DNA from: Pseudomonas fluorescens
GTDB taxonomy: Bacteria > Pseudomonadota > Gammaproteobacteria > Pseudomonadales > Pseudomonadaceae
Assembly (NCBI RefSeq): GCF_902497745.1
Contig: NZ_CABVHJ010000007.1
Location: forward strand, 43,773-107,772
DNA: 64,000 bases
Direction of reading: 5' to 3'
Shown here: in pieces, positions 8,438 to 17,697 of the stretch
Layout: each line of letters starts with the position of its first letter
Numbering within the stretch: position 1 is the first letter of the stretch
Program-made: the position numbers and the translations under genes
Notes under the pieces: model-generated
The model's input: the letters and a program-made list of their open reading frames with translations, nothing else
Databases searched by the model: none
What the model was told of the DNA's origin: nothing

Positions 8438-9736
8438 ATGTCCCATCGTATTGTTATTGTCGGCGGCGGCGCCGGCGGTCTGGAGTTGGCTACCCGCCTG
8501 GGTAAGACTCTGGGCAAGCGCGGCACAGCCAGTGTGATGTTGGTCGACGCCAACCTGACGCACATCTGGAAGCCGCTGTTGCACGAAGTGGCCGCCGGAT
8601 CGCTGAACTCCTCCGAAGACGAACTCAACTATGTTGCCCAAGCGAAATGGAACCACTTCGAGTTTCAGTTGGGGCGCATGAGCGGGCTCGATCGCGCACA
8701 GAAGAAAATCCAGCTGGCAGCGACCTACGACGAAAACGGCGTAGAACTGGTGCCTGCACGGGAAGTGCAATACGACTCGCTGGTGATCAGCGTCGGCAGC
8801 ACCACCAATGATTTCGGCACGCAGGGCGCGGCGCAGCATTGCCTGTTCCTCGATACCCGCAAACAGGCCGAGCGCTTCCACCAGCAACTGCTCAACCACT
8901 ATCTGCGTGCGCACGCCGGGCAAACCGATGTGGTTGAGCAGATCAGCGTGGCGATCGTCGGCGCTGGCGCCACTGGCGTCGAGCTGGCGGCCGAACTGCA
9001 CAACGCCGCGCACGAACTGGCGGCTTATGGCCTGGACCGGATCAAACCGGAAAACATGCACATCACCCTGATCGAAGCCGGCCCACGGGTACTGCCAGCC
9101 CTGCCGGAGCGCATCAGCGGGCCGGTGCACAAGACCCTGGAGAAACTCGGGGTCAATGTGATGACCAACGCTTCGGTCAGCGAAGTGACCGCCGACAGCC
9201 TGATCACCGCCGACGGCAACGAGATCAAGGCCAGCCTGAAAGTCTGGGCTGCCGGTATTCGCGCACCGGGTTTCCTCAAGGACATCGATGGCCTGGAAAC
9301 CAACCGCATCAATCAACTGCAAGTACTGCCGACTCTGCAAACCACCCGCGACGAGAATATCTTCGCTTTCGGTGACTGCGCCGCGTGCCCGCAACCGGGC
9401 ACCGACCGGAATGTGCCGCCACGGGCGCAAGCAGCGCACCAACAGGCATCGTTGCTGGCCAAATCGCTGAAGCTGCGCATCGAAGGCAAGACCCTGCCGG
9501 AGTACAAGTACACCGACTACGGCTCGCTGATCTCGCTGTCGCGTTTCTCGGCTGTGGGTAACTTGATGGGCAACCTGACCGGCAGTGTGATGCTCGAAGG
9601 CTGGCTGGCGCGGATGTTTTATGTGTCGCTGTATCGCATGCACCAGATGGCGCTGTACGGGCCGTTCCGCACGGCGATGTTGATGCTGGGCAGCAAGATT
9701 GGCCGTGGCACTGAGCCGCGTCTGAAACTGCACTAA
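8438..9736 (+). CDS. ndh: Type II NADH dehydrogenase (NAD(P)/FAD-dependent)
   Basis: This 432-residue non-proton-pumping NADH:quinone oxidoreductase has an FAD-binding GGGAGG dinucleotide fold at residues 8-13, a second NAD-binding VGAGATGVELAAEL near 175-188, and the FAD motif FAFGDCAACPQPG near 310. The C-terminus has the amphipathic helix that places such enzymes on the inner membrane. ATG 8438 begins the conserved MSHRIVIVGGG; a TTG 15 bp upstream is less likely. A paired REP element follows directly. Confidence 0.93.
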   Translation: MSHRIVIVGGGAGGLELATRLGKTLGKRGTASVMLVDANLTHIWKPLLHEVAAGSLNSSEDELNYVAQAKWNHFEFQLGRMSGLDRAQKKIQLAATYDENGVELVPAREVQYDSLVISVGSTTNDFGTQGAAQHCLFLDTRKQAERFHQQLLNHYLRAHAGQTDVVEQISVAIVGAGATGVELAAELHNAAHELAAYGLDRIKPENMHITLIEAGPRVLPALPERISGPVHKTLEKLGVNVMTNASVSEVTADSLITADGNEIKASLKVWAAGIRAPGFLKDIDGLETNRINQLQVLPTLQTTRDENIFAFGDCAACPQPGTDRNVPPRAQAAHQQASLLAKSLKLRIEGKTLPEYKYTDYGSLISLSRFSAVGNLMGNLTGSVMLEGWLARMFYVSLYRMHQMALYGPFRTAMLMLGSKIGRGTEPRLKLH

Positions 9737-9740
9737 AACC

Positions 9741-9830
9741 TGTGGGAGCGAGCCTGCTCGCGAATGCGGTGTGTCACACGACAAAAATGTCGACTGATAC
9801 AACCTCTTCGCGAGCAGGCTCGCTCCCACA
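9741..9830. repeat. Paired REP element (REPIN) downstream of ndh
   Basis: Two inverted copies of the Pseudomonas REP palindrome (left GTGGGAGCGAGCCTGCTCGC, right its complement) enclose about 45 bp. This is the typical REPIN doublet of the P. fluorescens group and can form a long hairpin in RNA from ndh. Confidence 0.9.
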
Positions 9831-10022
9831 TTATTTTGTGTTGATCGAAAGATCTGTTTCGTACTGTATCCCGCCTCGCTTTCCCCACCTTCGCTTACAA
9901 ACTCCCCCGCTGCGCGACACAGTCGCGATACACCGCCACCGCCTAATGGCCACACCCGAGCGACACCTGCTCAGGCAATCGTCCTTAACGTGTGGTTGCG
10001 TTGCGCAGCCAGGAGAATGTAA

Positions 10023-10430
10023 ATGTCCCGTACTTCGACCCTCGGTAAAAAATCCATTGGCCTGATCGGCGCCGCACTGGCTGGCGGCCTGATGTTGTCC
10101 GGTTCGGTGTTTGCCGCCCAGCCACTGGCACAGGGCTACATGGTCGCCTCGGCGGAAACCTCGGTGAAAGCGCCGGAAGGCAAATGCGGTGAAGGCAAAT
10201 GTGGCGATGCTTCGATGGCCAAGACTGACAGCGATGGCGACGGCAAGGTCTCCCGCGCCGAATTCCTCAAAGTCGCGCCGAAGTCCGATTTCGACAAGAT
10301 CGACACCAACCATGACGGTTTCATTGACGAGCAAGAGGCCTACGACAACGTGAAGGCCAACTTTGAAGCCAACGGCAAGAAGATGCCAAAAGGCCTGTTC
10401 GAACACCTGAAGGATCAAGACGGCGCCTGA
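10023..10430 (+). CDS. HvfA-like RiPP metallophore precursor fused to an EF-hand pair
   Basis: This 135-residue protein has a Sec signal (hydrophobic core about 12-26, cleavage near Ala31-Ala32), then QPLAQGYMVAS and two back-to-back EGKCG motifs at 52-56 and 57-61. This GYM...EGKCGEGKCG layout is that of HvfA-type substrates whose cysteines are modified by MNIO (DUF692) enzymes to bind copper. Unlike plain HvfA it continues into two canonical EF-hand loops, D69-E80 (DSDGDGKVSRAE) and D94-E105 (DTNHDGFIDEQE). AGGAG precedes the ATG. No MNIO enzyme, HvfC-like partner or DoxX gene is next to it, so modification would have to come from elsewhere, or it acts unmodified as a periplasmic metal or calcium binder. 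Confidence 0.75.
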   Translation: MSRTSTLGKKSIGLIGAALAGGLMLSGSVFAAQPLAQGYMVASAETSVKAPEGKCGEGKCGDASMAKTDSDGDGKVSRAEFLKVAPKSDFDKIDTNHDGFIDEQEAYDNVKANFEANGKKMPKGLFEHLKDQDGA

Positions 10431-10443
10431 TCAGCAGAAAAAA

Positions 10444-10482
10444 CCAAGCCGCGCTCTCCCGTGAGAAGCGCGGCTTTTTTAT
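10444..10482. terminator. Bidirectional terminator between HvfA-like gene and chemoreceptor
   Basis: A 10-bp stem AAGCCGCGCT/AGCGCGGCTT with an 11-nt loop is followed by a T run on the plus strand; the AAA flank gives a shorter T run on the minus strand. It serves two convergent genes. Confidence 0.85.
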
Positions 10483-10492
10483 ATGTGCTCGC

Positions 10493-12118
10493 TTACAACT
10501 GGAAGCGCCGCACCATGCCCTGCAAGGCGTTGGCCAGTTGCGACAACTCATGGCTGGACGCGCTGGTCTGGTCGGCACCCGCGGCCGAGCGTACCGACAA
10601 ATCACGAATGTTCACCAGGTTGCGATCCACTTCGCGGGCAACTTGCGCCTGCTCTTCGGCGGCACTGGCGATCACCAGATTGCGCTCATGGATCTCATGC
10701 ACCGACGCGGTGATGGTTTGCAGCGCCTCACCGGCGCGCTCAGCCAACGCCAGCGTGGTCGTCGCCCGCGCCGTGCTGGCGTGCATCGAATCCAGCGCCA
10801 GGCTCGAACCGCTGCGCATGCCCTGGACCATCTGCTCGATCTCCTGCGTCGATTGCTGCGTACGATAAGCCAGCGCCCGCACTTCATCGGCGACCACGGC
10901 AAAGCCTCGCCCGCTCTCACCGGCGCGCGCCGCTTCAATCGCCGCGTTAAGCGCCAGCAGGTTGGTCTGCTCGGCAATCGCCCGGATCACGTCCAGCACT
11001 TTGCCGATGTCCTGCGACTGGTTGGCCAGTGATTTCACCAACTCGCCGGTCTGTTGCACATCACTGGCCAGTGCGTTGATGGCGGTGGCGGTCTCACTGA
11101 CACGCACCTGCCCCAAATGCGCCGACTCGCTGGACTGACGAGTCGCGTCAGAGGTCGACACCGCATTGCGTGCGACCTCTTCCACCGCTGCCGTCATCTG
11201 GTTGACGGCGGTCGCGGCCTGTTCGATTTCATTGTTCTGTTGTTGCAGCCCCTGTGTGCTGTCGAGCGTCACCGCATTGAGTTCATCGGCAGCGGTCGCC
11301 AGTTGCGTGGCCGAGCCGCTGATGCCTTGCAGCGTCTCACGCAGGTTTTGCTGCATGGTCGCCAAGGCTTTGAGCAAACGGCTGACTTCATCGTTGCCAT
11401 GGGTTTCGATCGGCCGGGTCAGATCGCCCTGCGCGACACTTTCTGCTGCGCTGACGGCGCTGCTCAGCGGACGAACGATACTGCGCGTGAGCATCATCGC
11501 CAGTGCCACCGTGGCCAGCGCGGCCAAGGCAATGAACAAGCTGACAATCGTCCGCGAATTTTCGTAGTGCGCAGCGGACTTCTGGCTTTCGGCGGCGACC
11601 TGTTTGGCGAACAGGTCCGCCAGGTCGTTAAGTTGTTTGCCGGAGCCATCGACGACGGTTTTCATGTCGACCAGCAACAATCTGGTCAGCTCATCACGCT
11701 TGCCTTGCTCGGCGAGGGTGAAGGATTGAGCAATACCACTGCGATACGCGGCGAAGGTCTTTTTGAACTGGTCGTATAGCTGCTGGCCTTCCGGGGTGTC
11801 GACCAGTTTGTCGTAGGCGGCGATTTTCTCGCTCAGCTCCTTGTCGCGGGTGTCCATCTGGCTGCGGTAAGTCGCAATGTTGGCCGGATCCTGATCCAGC
11901 GCCATGCGCAGCGAGATGGTGCGGATGCGCAGCATGATCTCGCGGATCTCGTCGCCACCACGAATACTCGGCAGCCACTGGTTTTCTACCGCGACTTCAC
12001 TGTCGCGAATACTCGACATCTGCCCGAGCGCAAAAACGCCGAGCAATGCCACCAACACCGCGATCAGGGCAAATCCCAGAGCAGCCCGGGGAGCAATATT
12101 CAACTGACGAAGCAACAT
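10493..12118 (-). CDS. Methyl-accepting chemotaxis protein
   Basis: This 541-residue transmembrane chemoreceptor has a first membrane helix at about 10-32, a periplasmic four-helix-bundle (4HB-type) sensor to about 190, a second helix ([20 protein letters not shown]) and a HAMP domain. The cytoplasmic signalling hairpin tip carries the CheA/CheW-binding sequence [20 protein letters not shown]. Gln/Glu pairs along the coiled coil are candidate methylation sites. ATG 12118 is preferred over the TTG 36 bp upstream. The ligand cannot be read from the sequence. The C-terminus lacks a CheR-tethering pentapeptide. Confidence 0.93.
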   Translation of the reverse strand: MLLRQLNIAPRAALGFALIAVLVALLGVFALGQMSSIRDSEVAVENQWLPSIRGGDEIREIMLRIRTISLRMALDQDPANIATYRSQMDTRDKELSEKIAAYDKLVDTPEGQQLYDQFKKTFAAYRSGIAQSFTLAEQGKRDELTRLLLVDMKTVVDGSGKQLNDLADLFAKQVAAESQKSAAHYENSRTIVSLFIALAALATVALAMMLTRSIVRPLSSAVSAAESVAQGDLTRPIETHGNDEVSRLLKALATMQQNLRETLQGISGSATQLATAADELNAVTLDSTQGLQQQNNEIEQAATAVNQMTAAVEEVARNAVSTSDATRQSSESAHLGQVRVSETATAINALASDVQQTGELVKSLANQSQDIGKVLDVIRAIAEQTNLLALNAAIEAARAGESGRGFAVVADEVRALAYRTQQSTQEIEQMVQGMRSGSSLALDSMHASTARATTTLALAERAGEALQTITASVHEIHERNLVIASAAEEQAQVAREVDRNLVNIRDLSVRSAAGADQTSASSHELSQLANALQGMVRRFQL

Positions 12119-12241
12119 GACGAACGCCCTTATTCTTGTATTGGCCAGATTCAAGGGGCGAAGCCATGGCAGTCCCCTCTTGTTAGCGGGCTATCGGCAG
12201 GTTGTATGACGACTTGAAGGAGAAATGAGTTTTTGTCGGAC

Positions 12242-12280
12242 AAAAAAAATCCCCGTATCTTTCGATACGAGGATTTTTAA
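12242..12280 (-). terminator. Terminator of the tRNA operon
   Basis: On the minus strand, AATCCTCGTATC-GAAA-GATACGGGGATT is followed by eight T. It lies just downstream of the last tRNA-Pro. Confidence 0.85.
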
Positions 12281-12282
12281 TA

Positions 12283-12359
12283 TGGTCGGGGTAAGGGGAT
12301 TCGAACTCCTGACATCCTGCTCCCAAAGCAGGCGCGCTACCGGACTGCGCTATACCCCG
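12283..12359 (-). tRNA. tRNA-Pro(TGG), copy 1
   Basis: The 77-nt minus-strand sequence has the acceptor stem CGGGGTA/TACCCCG, discriminator A, encoded CCA, TTCGAAT T-loop, and a TGG anticodon in the loop of the CTGCT/AGCAG stem. It is the last tRNA in the operon and identical to the other two Pro copies. Confidence 0.95.
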
Positions 12360-12364
12360 GTAAA

Positions 12365-12397
12365 AAAAAGGCGACCTTTCAAAGATCGCCTTCTTCG
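12365..12397 (-). terminator. Internal terminator-like hairpin in tRNA spacer, copy 1
   Basis: On the minus strand AAGGCGATC-TTTGAAA-GGTCGCCTT precedes a run of T, directly upstream of the next tRNA-Pro. The same hairpin recurs at 12620-12652. It looks like an intrinsic terminator placed between two tRNAs; whether it terminates or serves as a processing hairpin is unknown. Confidence 0.55.
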
Positions 12398-12456
12398 ATC
12401 AGCGCTTTTGGCCTCTGATCTTAAGATTCGATCCCAGCGCTAACTGGTTTCAAAAA

Positions 12457-12532
12457 TGGTGGGTCGTGTGGGATTCGAACCTACGACCAATTGGTTAAAA
12501 GCCAACTGCTCTACCAACTGAGCTAACGACCC
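12457..12532 (-). tRNA. tRNA-Lys(TTT), copy 1
   Basis: The 76-nt sequence starts GGGTCGTTAGCTCAGTTGG and has the TTT anticodon, TTCGAAT T-loop and encoded CCA; it closely matches E. coli tRNA-Lys. Confidence 0.95.
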
Positions 12533-12537
12533 AAAAA

Positions 12538-12614
12538 TGGTCGGGGTAAGGGGATTCGAACTCCTGACATCCTGCTCCCAAAGCAGGCGCGCTACCGGAC
12601 TGCGCTATACCCCG
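12538..12614 (-). tRNA. tRNA-Pro(TGG), copy 2
   Basis: Identical to copy 1, 255 bp away, with anticodon TGG and encoded CCA. It is followed (minus strand) by 5 bp and then tRNA-Lys copy 1. Confidence 0.95.
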
Positions 12615-12619
12615 GTAAA

Positions 12620-12652
12620 AAAAAGGCGACCTTTCAAAGATCGCCTTCTTCG
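12620..12652 (-). terminator. Internal terminator-like hairpin in tRNA spacer, copy 2
   Basis: Identical to the hairpin at 12365-12397: a 9-bp stem and a T run immediately before tRNA-Pro copy 2. Confidence 0.55.
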
Positions 12653-12711
12653 ATCAGCGCTTTTGGCCTCTGATCTTAAGATTCGATCCCAGCGCTAACT
12701 GGTTTCAAAAA

Positions 12712-12787
12712 TGGTGGGTCGTGTGGGATTCGAACCTACGACCAATTGGTTAAAAGCCAACTGCTCTACCAACTGAGCTAACGACCC
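12712..12787 (-). tRNA. tRNA-Lys(TTT), copy 2
   Basis: Identical to Lys copy 1, anticodon TTT, encoded CCA. It follows tRNA-Pro copy 3 by 5 bp in the direction of transcription. Confidence 0.95.
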
Positions 12788-12792
12788 AAAAA

Positions 12793-12869
12793 TGGTCGGG
12801 GTAAGGGGATTCGAACTCCTGACATCCTGCTCCCAAAGCAGGCGCGCTACCGGACTGCGCTATACCCCG
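12793..12869 (-). tRNA. tRNA-Pro(TGG), copy 3
   Basis: Identical to the other two Pro copies; this one directly follows tRNA-Asn in the direction of transcription, so it is probably the ancestral position. Confidence 0.95.
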
Positions 12870-12878
12870 GCTTGAAAT

Positions 12879-12954
12879 TGGCTCCGTGACCAGGACTCGA
12901 ACCTGGGACCCAATGATTAACAGTCATTTGCTCTACCGACTGAGCTATCACGGA
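12879..12954 (-). tRNA. tRNA-Asn(GTT)
   Basis: The 76-nt sequence starts TCCGTGATAGCTCAGTCGG, with the GTT anticodon in CTGTTAA, TTCGAGT T-loop and encoded CCA. It is the first tRNA of the minus-strand operon, about 80 nt after the promoter. Confidence 0.95.
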
Positions 12955-13039
12955 ACTACATATTTCAATTTACAACGGTGAAACTTACTGCTTCCAGTCA
13001 CTCGTTCGCATCGCTGCGTTCGTGTGTCTGAGGCGCGCT

Positions 13040-13067
13040 ATTCTACAACCTAGAACACCTCTGTCAA
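13040..13067 (-). promoter_or_regulatory. Sigma70 promoter of the tRNA operon
   Basis: On the minus strand a perfect -35 TTGACA is separated by 16 bp from -10 TAGAAT and followed by the GC-rich discriminator AGCGCGCC that is typical of stringently controlled stable-RNA promoters. The start is near 13033. The rest of the 12955-13252 gap holds only the clpB terminator. Confidence 0.8.
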
Positions 13068-13202
13068 CCCCCTAAATTGCTTTCAAGTTAATGATTTGCA
13101 ACTTATTTCAGATTTCAACTCAGTGAGCTGAGACCGTCTTGGCGACTGACTGCGGGGCGCACTTTACAAGCCTTTTCCTTTGAGTTCAACAGCCTAACGA
13201 AA

Positions 13203-13229
13203 AAAAAGGCCCTACGATGTAGGGCCTCC
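13203..13229 (-). terminator. Terminator of clpB
   Basis: On the minus strand AGGCCCTAC-ATC-GTAGGGCCT is followed by eight T, just past the clpB stop. Confidence 0.9.
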
Positions 13230-13252
13230 CAATTTTTCATTGGCGCTTGGAC

Positions 13253-15817
13253 TCAGTTGAAAACGATTTCGTCGTTCTCGACCTTGCCGGTTGCCGTGTC
13301 GCCTGGCATGAAGTGACCCGAAAGGATCAACTGCGCCAACGGGTTTTCGATCCAGCGCTGAATCGCCCGTTTCAAAGGACGTGCGCCATACACCGGGTCG
13401 TAACCAACAGCGATCAGCTTGTCCATCGCCTCCGGACTGAGTTCCAGCTTCAGTTCGCGCTCGGCCAGACGGCTGCGCAGACGGCCCAACTGGATTTCGG
13501 TAATGCCCGCGATCTGATCCCGCGCCAATGGCTCGAAGATCACCACTTCGTCGACCCGGTTGATGAACTCCGGACGGAAGTGCGACGTCAGCGCATCCAT
13601 TACGGCAGCACGTTGAGCCTCACGATCACCGACCAGTTCCTGAATCTGCACAGAGCCGAGGTTCGAGGTCATGACGATCACGGTATTGCGGAAATCCACC
13701 GTGCGGCCATGGCTGTCGGTCAAACGACCATCTTCAAGCACTTGCAGCAAGATGTTGAACACATCCGGGTGCGCCTTCTCGACTTCGTCCAGCAGGATCA
13801 CCGAATAAGGCTTACGACGTACCGCCTCAGTCAGGTAACCGCCCTCTTCGTAGCCGACGTATCCCGGTGGCGCACCGATCAGGCGAGCCACGGAGTGTTT
13901 CTCCATGAACTCGGACATGTCGATTCGCACCATCGCTTCTTCAGTATCAAAGAGGAATTCGGCCAGCGCCTTGCACAGCTCGGTTTTACCGACACCGGTC
14001 GGGCCGAGGAACATGAACGAGCCGCTCGGACGATTCGGGTCGGACAACCCGGCACGCGAACGCCGAACTGCATTGGCCACAGCGACCACTGCCTCTTCCT
14101 GACCGATCACCCGTTTGTGCAACAGGCTCTCCATCTTCATCAGCTTGTCGCGCTCGCCTTCGAGCATTTTCGACACGGGAATGCCGGTCCACTTCGATAC
14201 GACTTCGGCGATTTCTTCTTCAGTCACCTTGCTACGCAGCAGCTGGTTTTCGCTCTTGCCGTGCTGATCGACCATTTGCAGGCTGCGTTCCAGATCCGGG
14301 ATCACCCCGTACTGCAATTCGGCCATGCGATTGAGGTCGCCTTTGCGGCGCGCGGCCTCCAGCTCCTGACGCGACTGTTCGATCTTCTGCTGAATCTGCG
14401 CAGAACCCTGCACCTCGGCTTTTTCCGAGTTCCAGATTTCTTCCAGATCGGAATACTCGCGTTCGAGACGGACGATTTCTTCCTGGAGTTTTTCCAGACG
14501 TTTCATCGCCGCTTCGTCGCTTTCTTTCTTCAGCGCCTGGGATTCGACCTTCAACTGAATCAGGCGACGCTCCAGACGATCGAGCACTTCCGGCTTGGAA
14601 TCGATTTCCATGCGAATGCGGCTGGCGGCCTCGTCGATCAGGTCGATGGCCTTGTCCGGCAACTGCCGGTCAGTGATGTAGCGATGGCTGAGCTTCGCTG
14701 CCGCAATGATCGCGCCATCAGTGATCGCCACCTTGTGGTGAACCTCGTAACGCTCTTTAAGGCCGCGCAGGATAGCGATGGTGTCTTCTTCGCTCGGCTC
14801 ATCCACCAATACTTTCTGGAAGCGCCGCTCGAGCGCCGCGTCCTTCTCTATATATTGGCGATACTCGTTAAGCGTGGTCGCGCCGACGCAGTGCAACTCG
14901 CCGCGAGCCAGTGCTGGCTTGAGCATGTTGCCGGCGTCCATCGAGCCTTCGCCTTTACCGGCGCCGACCATGGTGTGCAGTTCGTCGATGAACAGAATGA
15001 TCTGCCCTTCCTGCTTCGACAGCTCGTTGAGCAGCGATTTCAGGCGTTCTTCGAACTCACCGCGATACTTGGCACCGGCAATCAGCGCGCCCATGTCCAG
15101 CGAGAGCAGACGCTTGCCTTTAAGGCCGTCCGGCACTTCGCCGTTGATGATGCGCTGGGCCAGACCTTCGGCAATCGCGGTTTTACCCACGCCAGGTTCG
15201 CCGATCAGCACCGGGTTGTTCTTGGTGCGGCGTTGCAGAACCTGAATGGTGCGACGGATTTCGTCATCACGACCGATCACCGGATCAAGCTTGCCGTCTT
15301 CGGCGCGCTTGGTCAGGTCGACGGTGTATTTATCCAGCGCTTGGCGCGACTCTTCGTGGTTGGCGTCATTCACCGCTTCGCCGCCACGCAGGTTGTTGAT
15401 CGCGTTTTCCAGGGCTTTCTTGCTCACGCCCTGGCCGAGCAGCAACTTGCCGAGCTTGCTGTTCTCGTCCATCGCCGCGAGCAGCACCAGTTCGCTGGAG
15501 ATGAACTGGTCGCCCTTCTGCTGGGCCAGACGGTCAGCCTGATTGAGCAGGCGCGCCAGATCCTGCGACATGTTGACGTCGCCAGTGGGGTTCTGGATTT
15601 TCGGTAATTGGTCGAGCTCTTTGGTCAGCTCTTTACGCAAGCTGTTGACGTCGAAGCCCACCTGCATCAGCAGAGGTTTGATCGAACCACCCTGCTGTTC
15701 AAGCATGGCTTGCATCAAGTGCGCCGGCTCGATGGCCGGATGATCGTGGCCGACGGCCAACGACTGGGCGTCGGACAAGGCCAACTGTAATTTGCTGGTT
15801 AAACGGTCTATTCGCAT
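13253..15817 (-). CDS. clpB: ATP-dependent disaggregase ClpB
   Basis: This 854-residue Hsp100 hexamer pulls polypeptides from heat-induced aggregates with DnaK/DnaJ/GrpE. Visible in order: the Clp N-domain (1-145), AAA+ 1 with Walker A GEPGVGKT (206-213), the coiled-coil M-domain (about 400-525), AAA+ 2 with GPTGVGKT (605-612), and the C-terminal small domain. It lacks the IGF loop of ClpA/ClpX, so it does not feed ClpP. ATG 15817 has AAGGAAGG at good spacing. A heat-shock sigma32 promoter stands upstream. Confidence 0.97.
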   Translation of the reverse strand: MRIDRLTSKLQLALSDAQSLAVGHDHPAIEPAHLMQAMLEQQGGSIKPLLMQVGFDVNSLRKELTKELDQLPKIQNPTGDVNMSQDLARLLNQADRLAQQKGDQFISSELVLLAAMDENSKLGKLLLGQGVSKKALENAINNLRGGEAVNDANHEESRQALDKYTVDLTKRAEDGKLDPVIGRDDEIRRTIQVLQRRTKNNPVLIGEPGVGKTAIAEGLAQRIINGEVPDGLKGKRLLSLDMGALIAGAKYRGEFEERLKSLLNELSKQEGQIILFIDELHTMVGAGKGEGSMDAGNMLKPALARGELHCVGATTLNEYRQYIEKDAALERRFQKVLVDEPSEEDTIAILRGLKERYEVHHKVAITDGAIIAAAKLSHRYITDRQLPDKAIDLIDEAASRIRMEIDSKPEVLDRLERRLIQLKVESQALKKESDEAAMKRLEKLQEEIVRLEREYSDLEEIWNSEKAEVQGSAQIQQKIEQSRQELEAARRKGDLNRMAELQYGVIPDLERSLQMVDQHGKSENQLLRSKVTEEEIAEVVSKWTGIPVSKMLEGERDKLMKMESLLHKRVIGQEEAVVAVANAVRRSRAGLSDPNRPSGSFMFLGPTGVGKTELCKALAEFLFDTEEAMVRIDMSEFMEKHSVARLIGAPPGYVGYEEGGYLTEAVRRKPYSVILLDEVEKAHPDVFNILLQVLEDGRLTDSHGRTVDFRNTVIVMTSNLGSVQIQELVGDREAQRAAVMDALTSHFRPEFINRVDEVVIFEPLARDQIAGITEIQLGRLRSRLAERELKLELSPEAMDKLIAVGYDPVYGARPLKRAIQRWIENPLAQLILSGHFMPGDTATGKVENDEIVFN

Positions 15818-15889
15818 AAGTCACCTTCCTTTTGAGCAGGCCGGACCTAAAAACCATCCTGAATAAAGAAACCTGCCAGATACCCCTAT

Positions 15890-15917
15890 AGATGCGGTCG
15901 ATTCTGGGAGATTCAAG
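15890..15917 (-). promoter_or_regulatory. Sigma32 heat-shock promoter of clpB
   Basis: On the minus strand CTTGAAT, a 13-bp spacer and CCGCATCT agree with the CTTGAAA-N(11-16)-CCCCATNT consensus at all but two positions. The start would be near 15883, about 66 nt upstream of the clpB ATG. Confidence 0.75.
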
Positions 15918-15947
15918 CGTCAGAGAGTTGATTCAGGTCAGGCAAGT

Positions 15948-16670
15948 CTAGCGGGTGAGCCAAACGAGGGAGGCAAAGCGGCCAGAGCGCGACGCACGGC
16001 GATAAGAGAAGAAGCGTGGATCAGTCACGGTGCAGAAACCGCCACCATAAACAGCTGTGACACCCCGCTCAGCCAGACGCAGACGCGCCAGCAGATAGAT
16101 GTCAGCCATGAACTTGCCAGCATTGTGGCTTGGCACGAAGGCTGATGCCGCTTCCGGCAATTGCTTGACGAAGACTTCTCGAACTTCCGGGCCGACCTCA
16201 AAGGCTTGCGGGCCGATGGCAGGGCCGAGCCAGACCAGCACTTCTGCGGCCGGAACATCGAGACTGTCGAGGGTAGCTTCCAGCACACCCGCCGCCAGCC
16301 CCCGCCAACCGGCATGAGCCGCCGCGACACGGGTGCCGGCACGATCGCAGAACAATGCCGGCAGACAGTCCGCCGTCATCGCCGCGCAGGCGATACCCGG
16401 CGTTGCTGTCCAGCTGGCGTCTGCGGTCGCAACAATGCCCGGATCCGCATGCGCCACGGCAATCCCGTGTACTTGCTGCAACCAGGCAGGCTGTATAGAG
16501 AAGTGCTCGGTCAGGCGCCGACGGTTCTCGGCCACAGCCTCAGGACGATCATCAACATGATCGCCCAGATTGAGACTGTCGAACGGCGCCTCGCTGACAC
16601 CGCCCTCGCGGGTGGTGACGCAGGCTTTGACGCTGGCCGGCGCAGGCCAGTCCGGCGTCAGCCAGTTCAT
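15948..16670 (-). CDS. pgeF: Peptidoglycan editing factor PgeF (YfiH / polyphenol oxidase family)
   Basis: This 240-residue laccase-domain protein has the metal-binding residues of the family in HAGWRGLAAGVLE, the Cys in TADCLPALF, and GPAIGPQAFEVG. In E. coli PgeF removes wrong UDP-MurNAc amino-acid derivatives; related proteins act as purine nucleoside phosphorylases or adenosine deaminases. The start overlaps the rluD stop by 4 bp, so the two are translationally coupled, a pairing conserved in gammaproteobacteria. Confidence 0.92.
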   Translation of the reverse strand: MNWLTPDWPAPASVKACVTTREGGVSEAPFDSLNLGDHVDDRPEAVAENRRRLTEHFSIQPAWLQQVHGIAVAHADPGIVATADASWTATPGIACAAMTADCLPALFCDRAGTRVAAAHAGWRGLAAGVLEATLDSLDVPAAEVLVWLGPAIGPQAFEVGPEVREVFVKQLPEAASAFVPSHNAGKFMADIYLLARLRLAERGVTAVYGGGFCTVTDPRFFSYRRASRSGRFASLVWLTR

Positions 16671-17629
16671 CCGACGAATGCCTCGCGATCCTGCTTGAGC
16701 AGGGTCAGCAGCCAGACGAAATCTTCCGGCAGCGGCGATTCCCAGCTCATGCGCTCACCGGTCGTCGGATGATCCAGCTCAAGGAAGCGCGCGTGCAGGG
16801 CCTGACGCGGGAAATGCTTGAGGGATTCAACCATCGTCGGGTTCGCGGCTGGCGGAATGCGGAAACGACCGCCGTACGCCGGGTCGCCGACCAACGGGAA
16901 GTTGATGTGCGACATGTGCACGCGAATCTGGTGAGTACGACCGGTTTCCAGCTTCACCCGTACGTGGGTGTGCGAGCGGAAGCGCTCCAGCACGCGGTAG
17001 TGACTGACGGCAGGCTTGCCGCCTTCCATCACCGCCATGCGCTGGCGCTGCTGGCCATGGCGACCGATCGGGGCGTTGATCTTGCCACCGGCGGTGACCA
17101 CACCAATCACGATGCACTCATAGATACGGCTGACGCTGCGACTCTGCAACTGAGTAACCAGTTTGGTCTGCGCCTGAATGGTCTTGGCCACCACCATCAG
17201 ACCGGTGGTGTCCTTGTCCAGACGATGCACGATACCGGCGCGCGGGACATTGATGATGTCCGGCACGTGGTGCAGCAAAGCATTGAGCAGCGTGCCATCG
17301 GCGTGACCGGCAGCCGGGTGCACCACCAGGCCCGCAGGCTTGTTGATCACCAGAATGTCGTCGTCTTCATAGACGATGTCGAGTTCGATGTCCTGGGCGA
17401 TCCACTCGCCCTGGGCTTCCTGCTCGGCAGTCAGCTCAAGGATGGCACCGCCGTGCACGATGTCGCGCGGGCGGATGACCGCCCCGTCCACAGTCAGGCG
17501 ACCTTCTTTGATCCAGGCGGAAAGGCGCGAGCGAGAGTGCTCAGCGAAGAGTTGGGCAGCGACTTGATCGAGGCGTTGGCCGCCCAATTCGGACGGCACC
17601 TCTGCGCGAAGTTCAATTTTATCGGACAT
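16667..17629 (-). CDS. rluD: 23S rRNA pseudouridine(1911/1915/1917) synthase RluD
   Basis: This 320-residue enzyme makes three pseudouridines in helix 69 of 23S rRNA. The N-terminal S4 RNA-binding domain covers about residues 17-75. The catalytic motif HRLDKDTTG is at 135-143, with D138 the nucleophile. ATG 17629 (MSDKIELRAEVPSE) is chosen as in other Pseudomonas; GTG 17650 would add seven residues. The gene is divergent from bamD with a 151-bp gap holding both promoters. Confidence 0.95.
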   Translation of the reverse strand: MSDKIELRAEVPSELGGQRLDQVAAQLFAEHSRSRLSAWIKEGRLTVDGAVIRPRDIVHGGAILELTAEQEAQGEWIAQDIELDIVYEDDDILVINKPAGLVVHPAAGHADGTLLNALLHHVPDIINVPRAGIVHRLDKDTTGLMVVAKTIQAQTKLVTQLQSRSVSRIYECIVIGVVTAGGKINAPIGRHGQQRQRMAVMEGGKPAVSHYRVLERFRSHTHVRVKLETGRTHQIRVHMSHINFPLVGDPAYGGRFRIPPAANPTMVESLKHFPRQALHARFLELDHPTTGERMSWESPLPEDFVWLLTLLKQDREAFVG

Positions 17630-17697
17630 GCTCTGACTGTGCGTCGGCACAGCTTTTGGTTTCGGCTGCGCGCTTGTGGTTAAATACGGCGTCTTTT

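Larger units (their letters stand above)
12283..12869 (-). repeat. Perfect 255-bp tandem duplication of a tRNA-Pro/spacer/tRNA-Lys unit
   Basis: 12283-12537 and 12538-12792 read identically base for base, spacers included, and a third partial copy (tRNA-Pro only) follows at 12793-12869. The identical spacers show that the duplication is recent or kept uniform by gene conversion. Confidence 0.95.

Noticed and set aside
12225..12443. 72-codon open frame across tRNA-Pro
   Set aside because: It reads through a terminator and the tRNA gene.
12283..12954. Regularly repeated units that could suggest a CRISPR array
   Set aside because: The repeats are complete tRNA genes with identical spacers; CRISPR spacers would differ.
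13247..15607. 786-codon open frame on the plus strand
   Set aside because: It is entirely antisense to clpB; high GC at third positions removes stop codons from the opposite strand. No protein family is seen.
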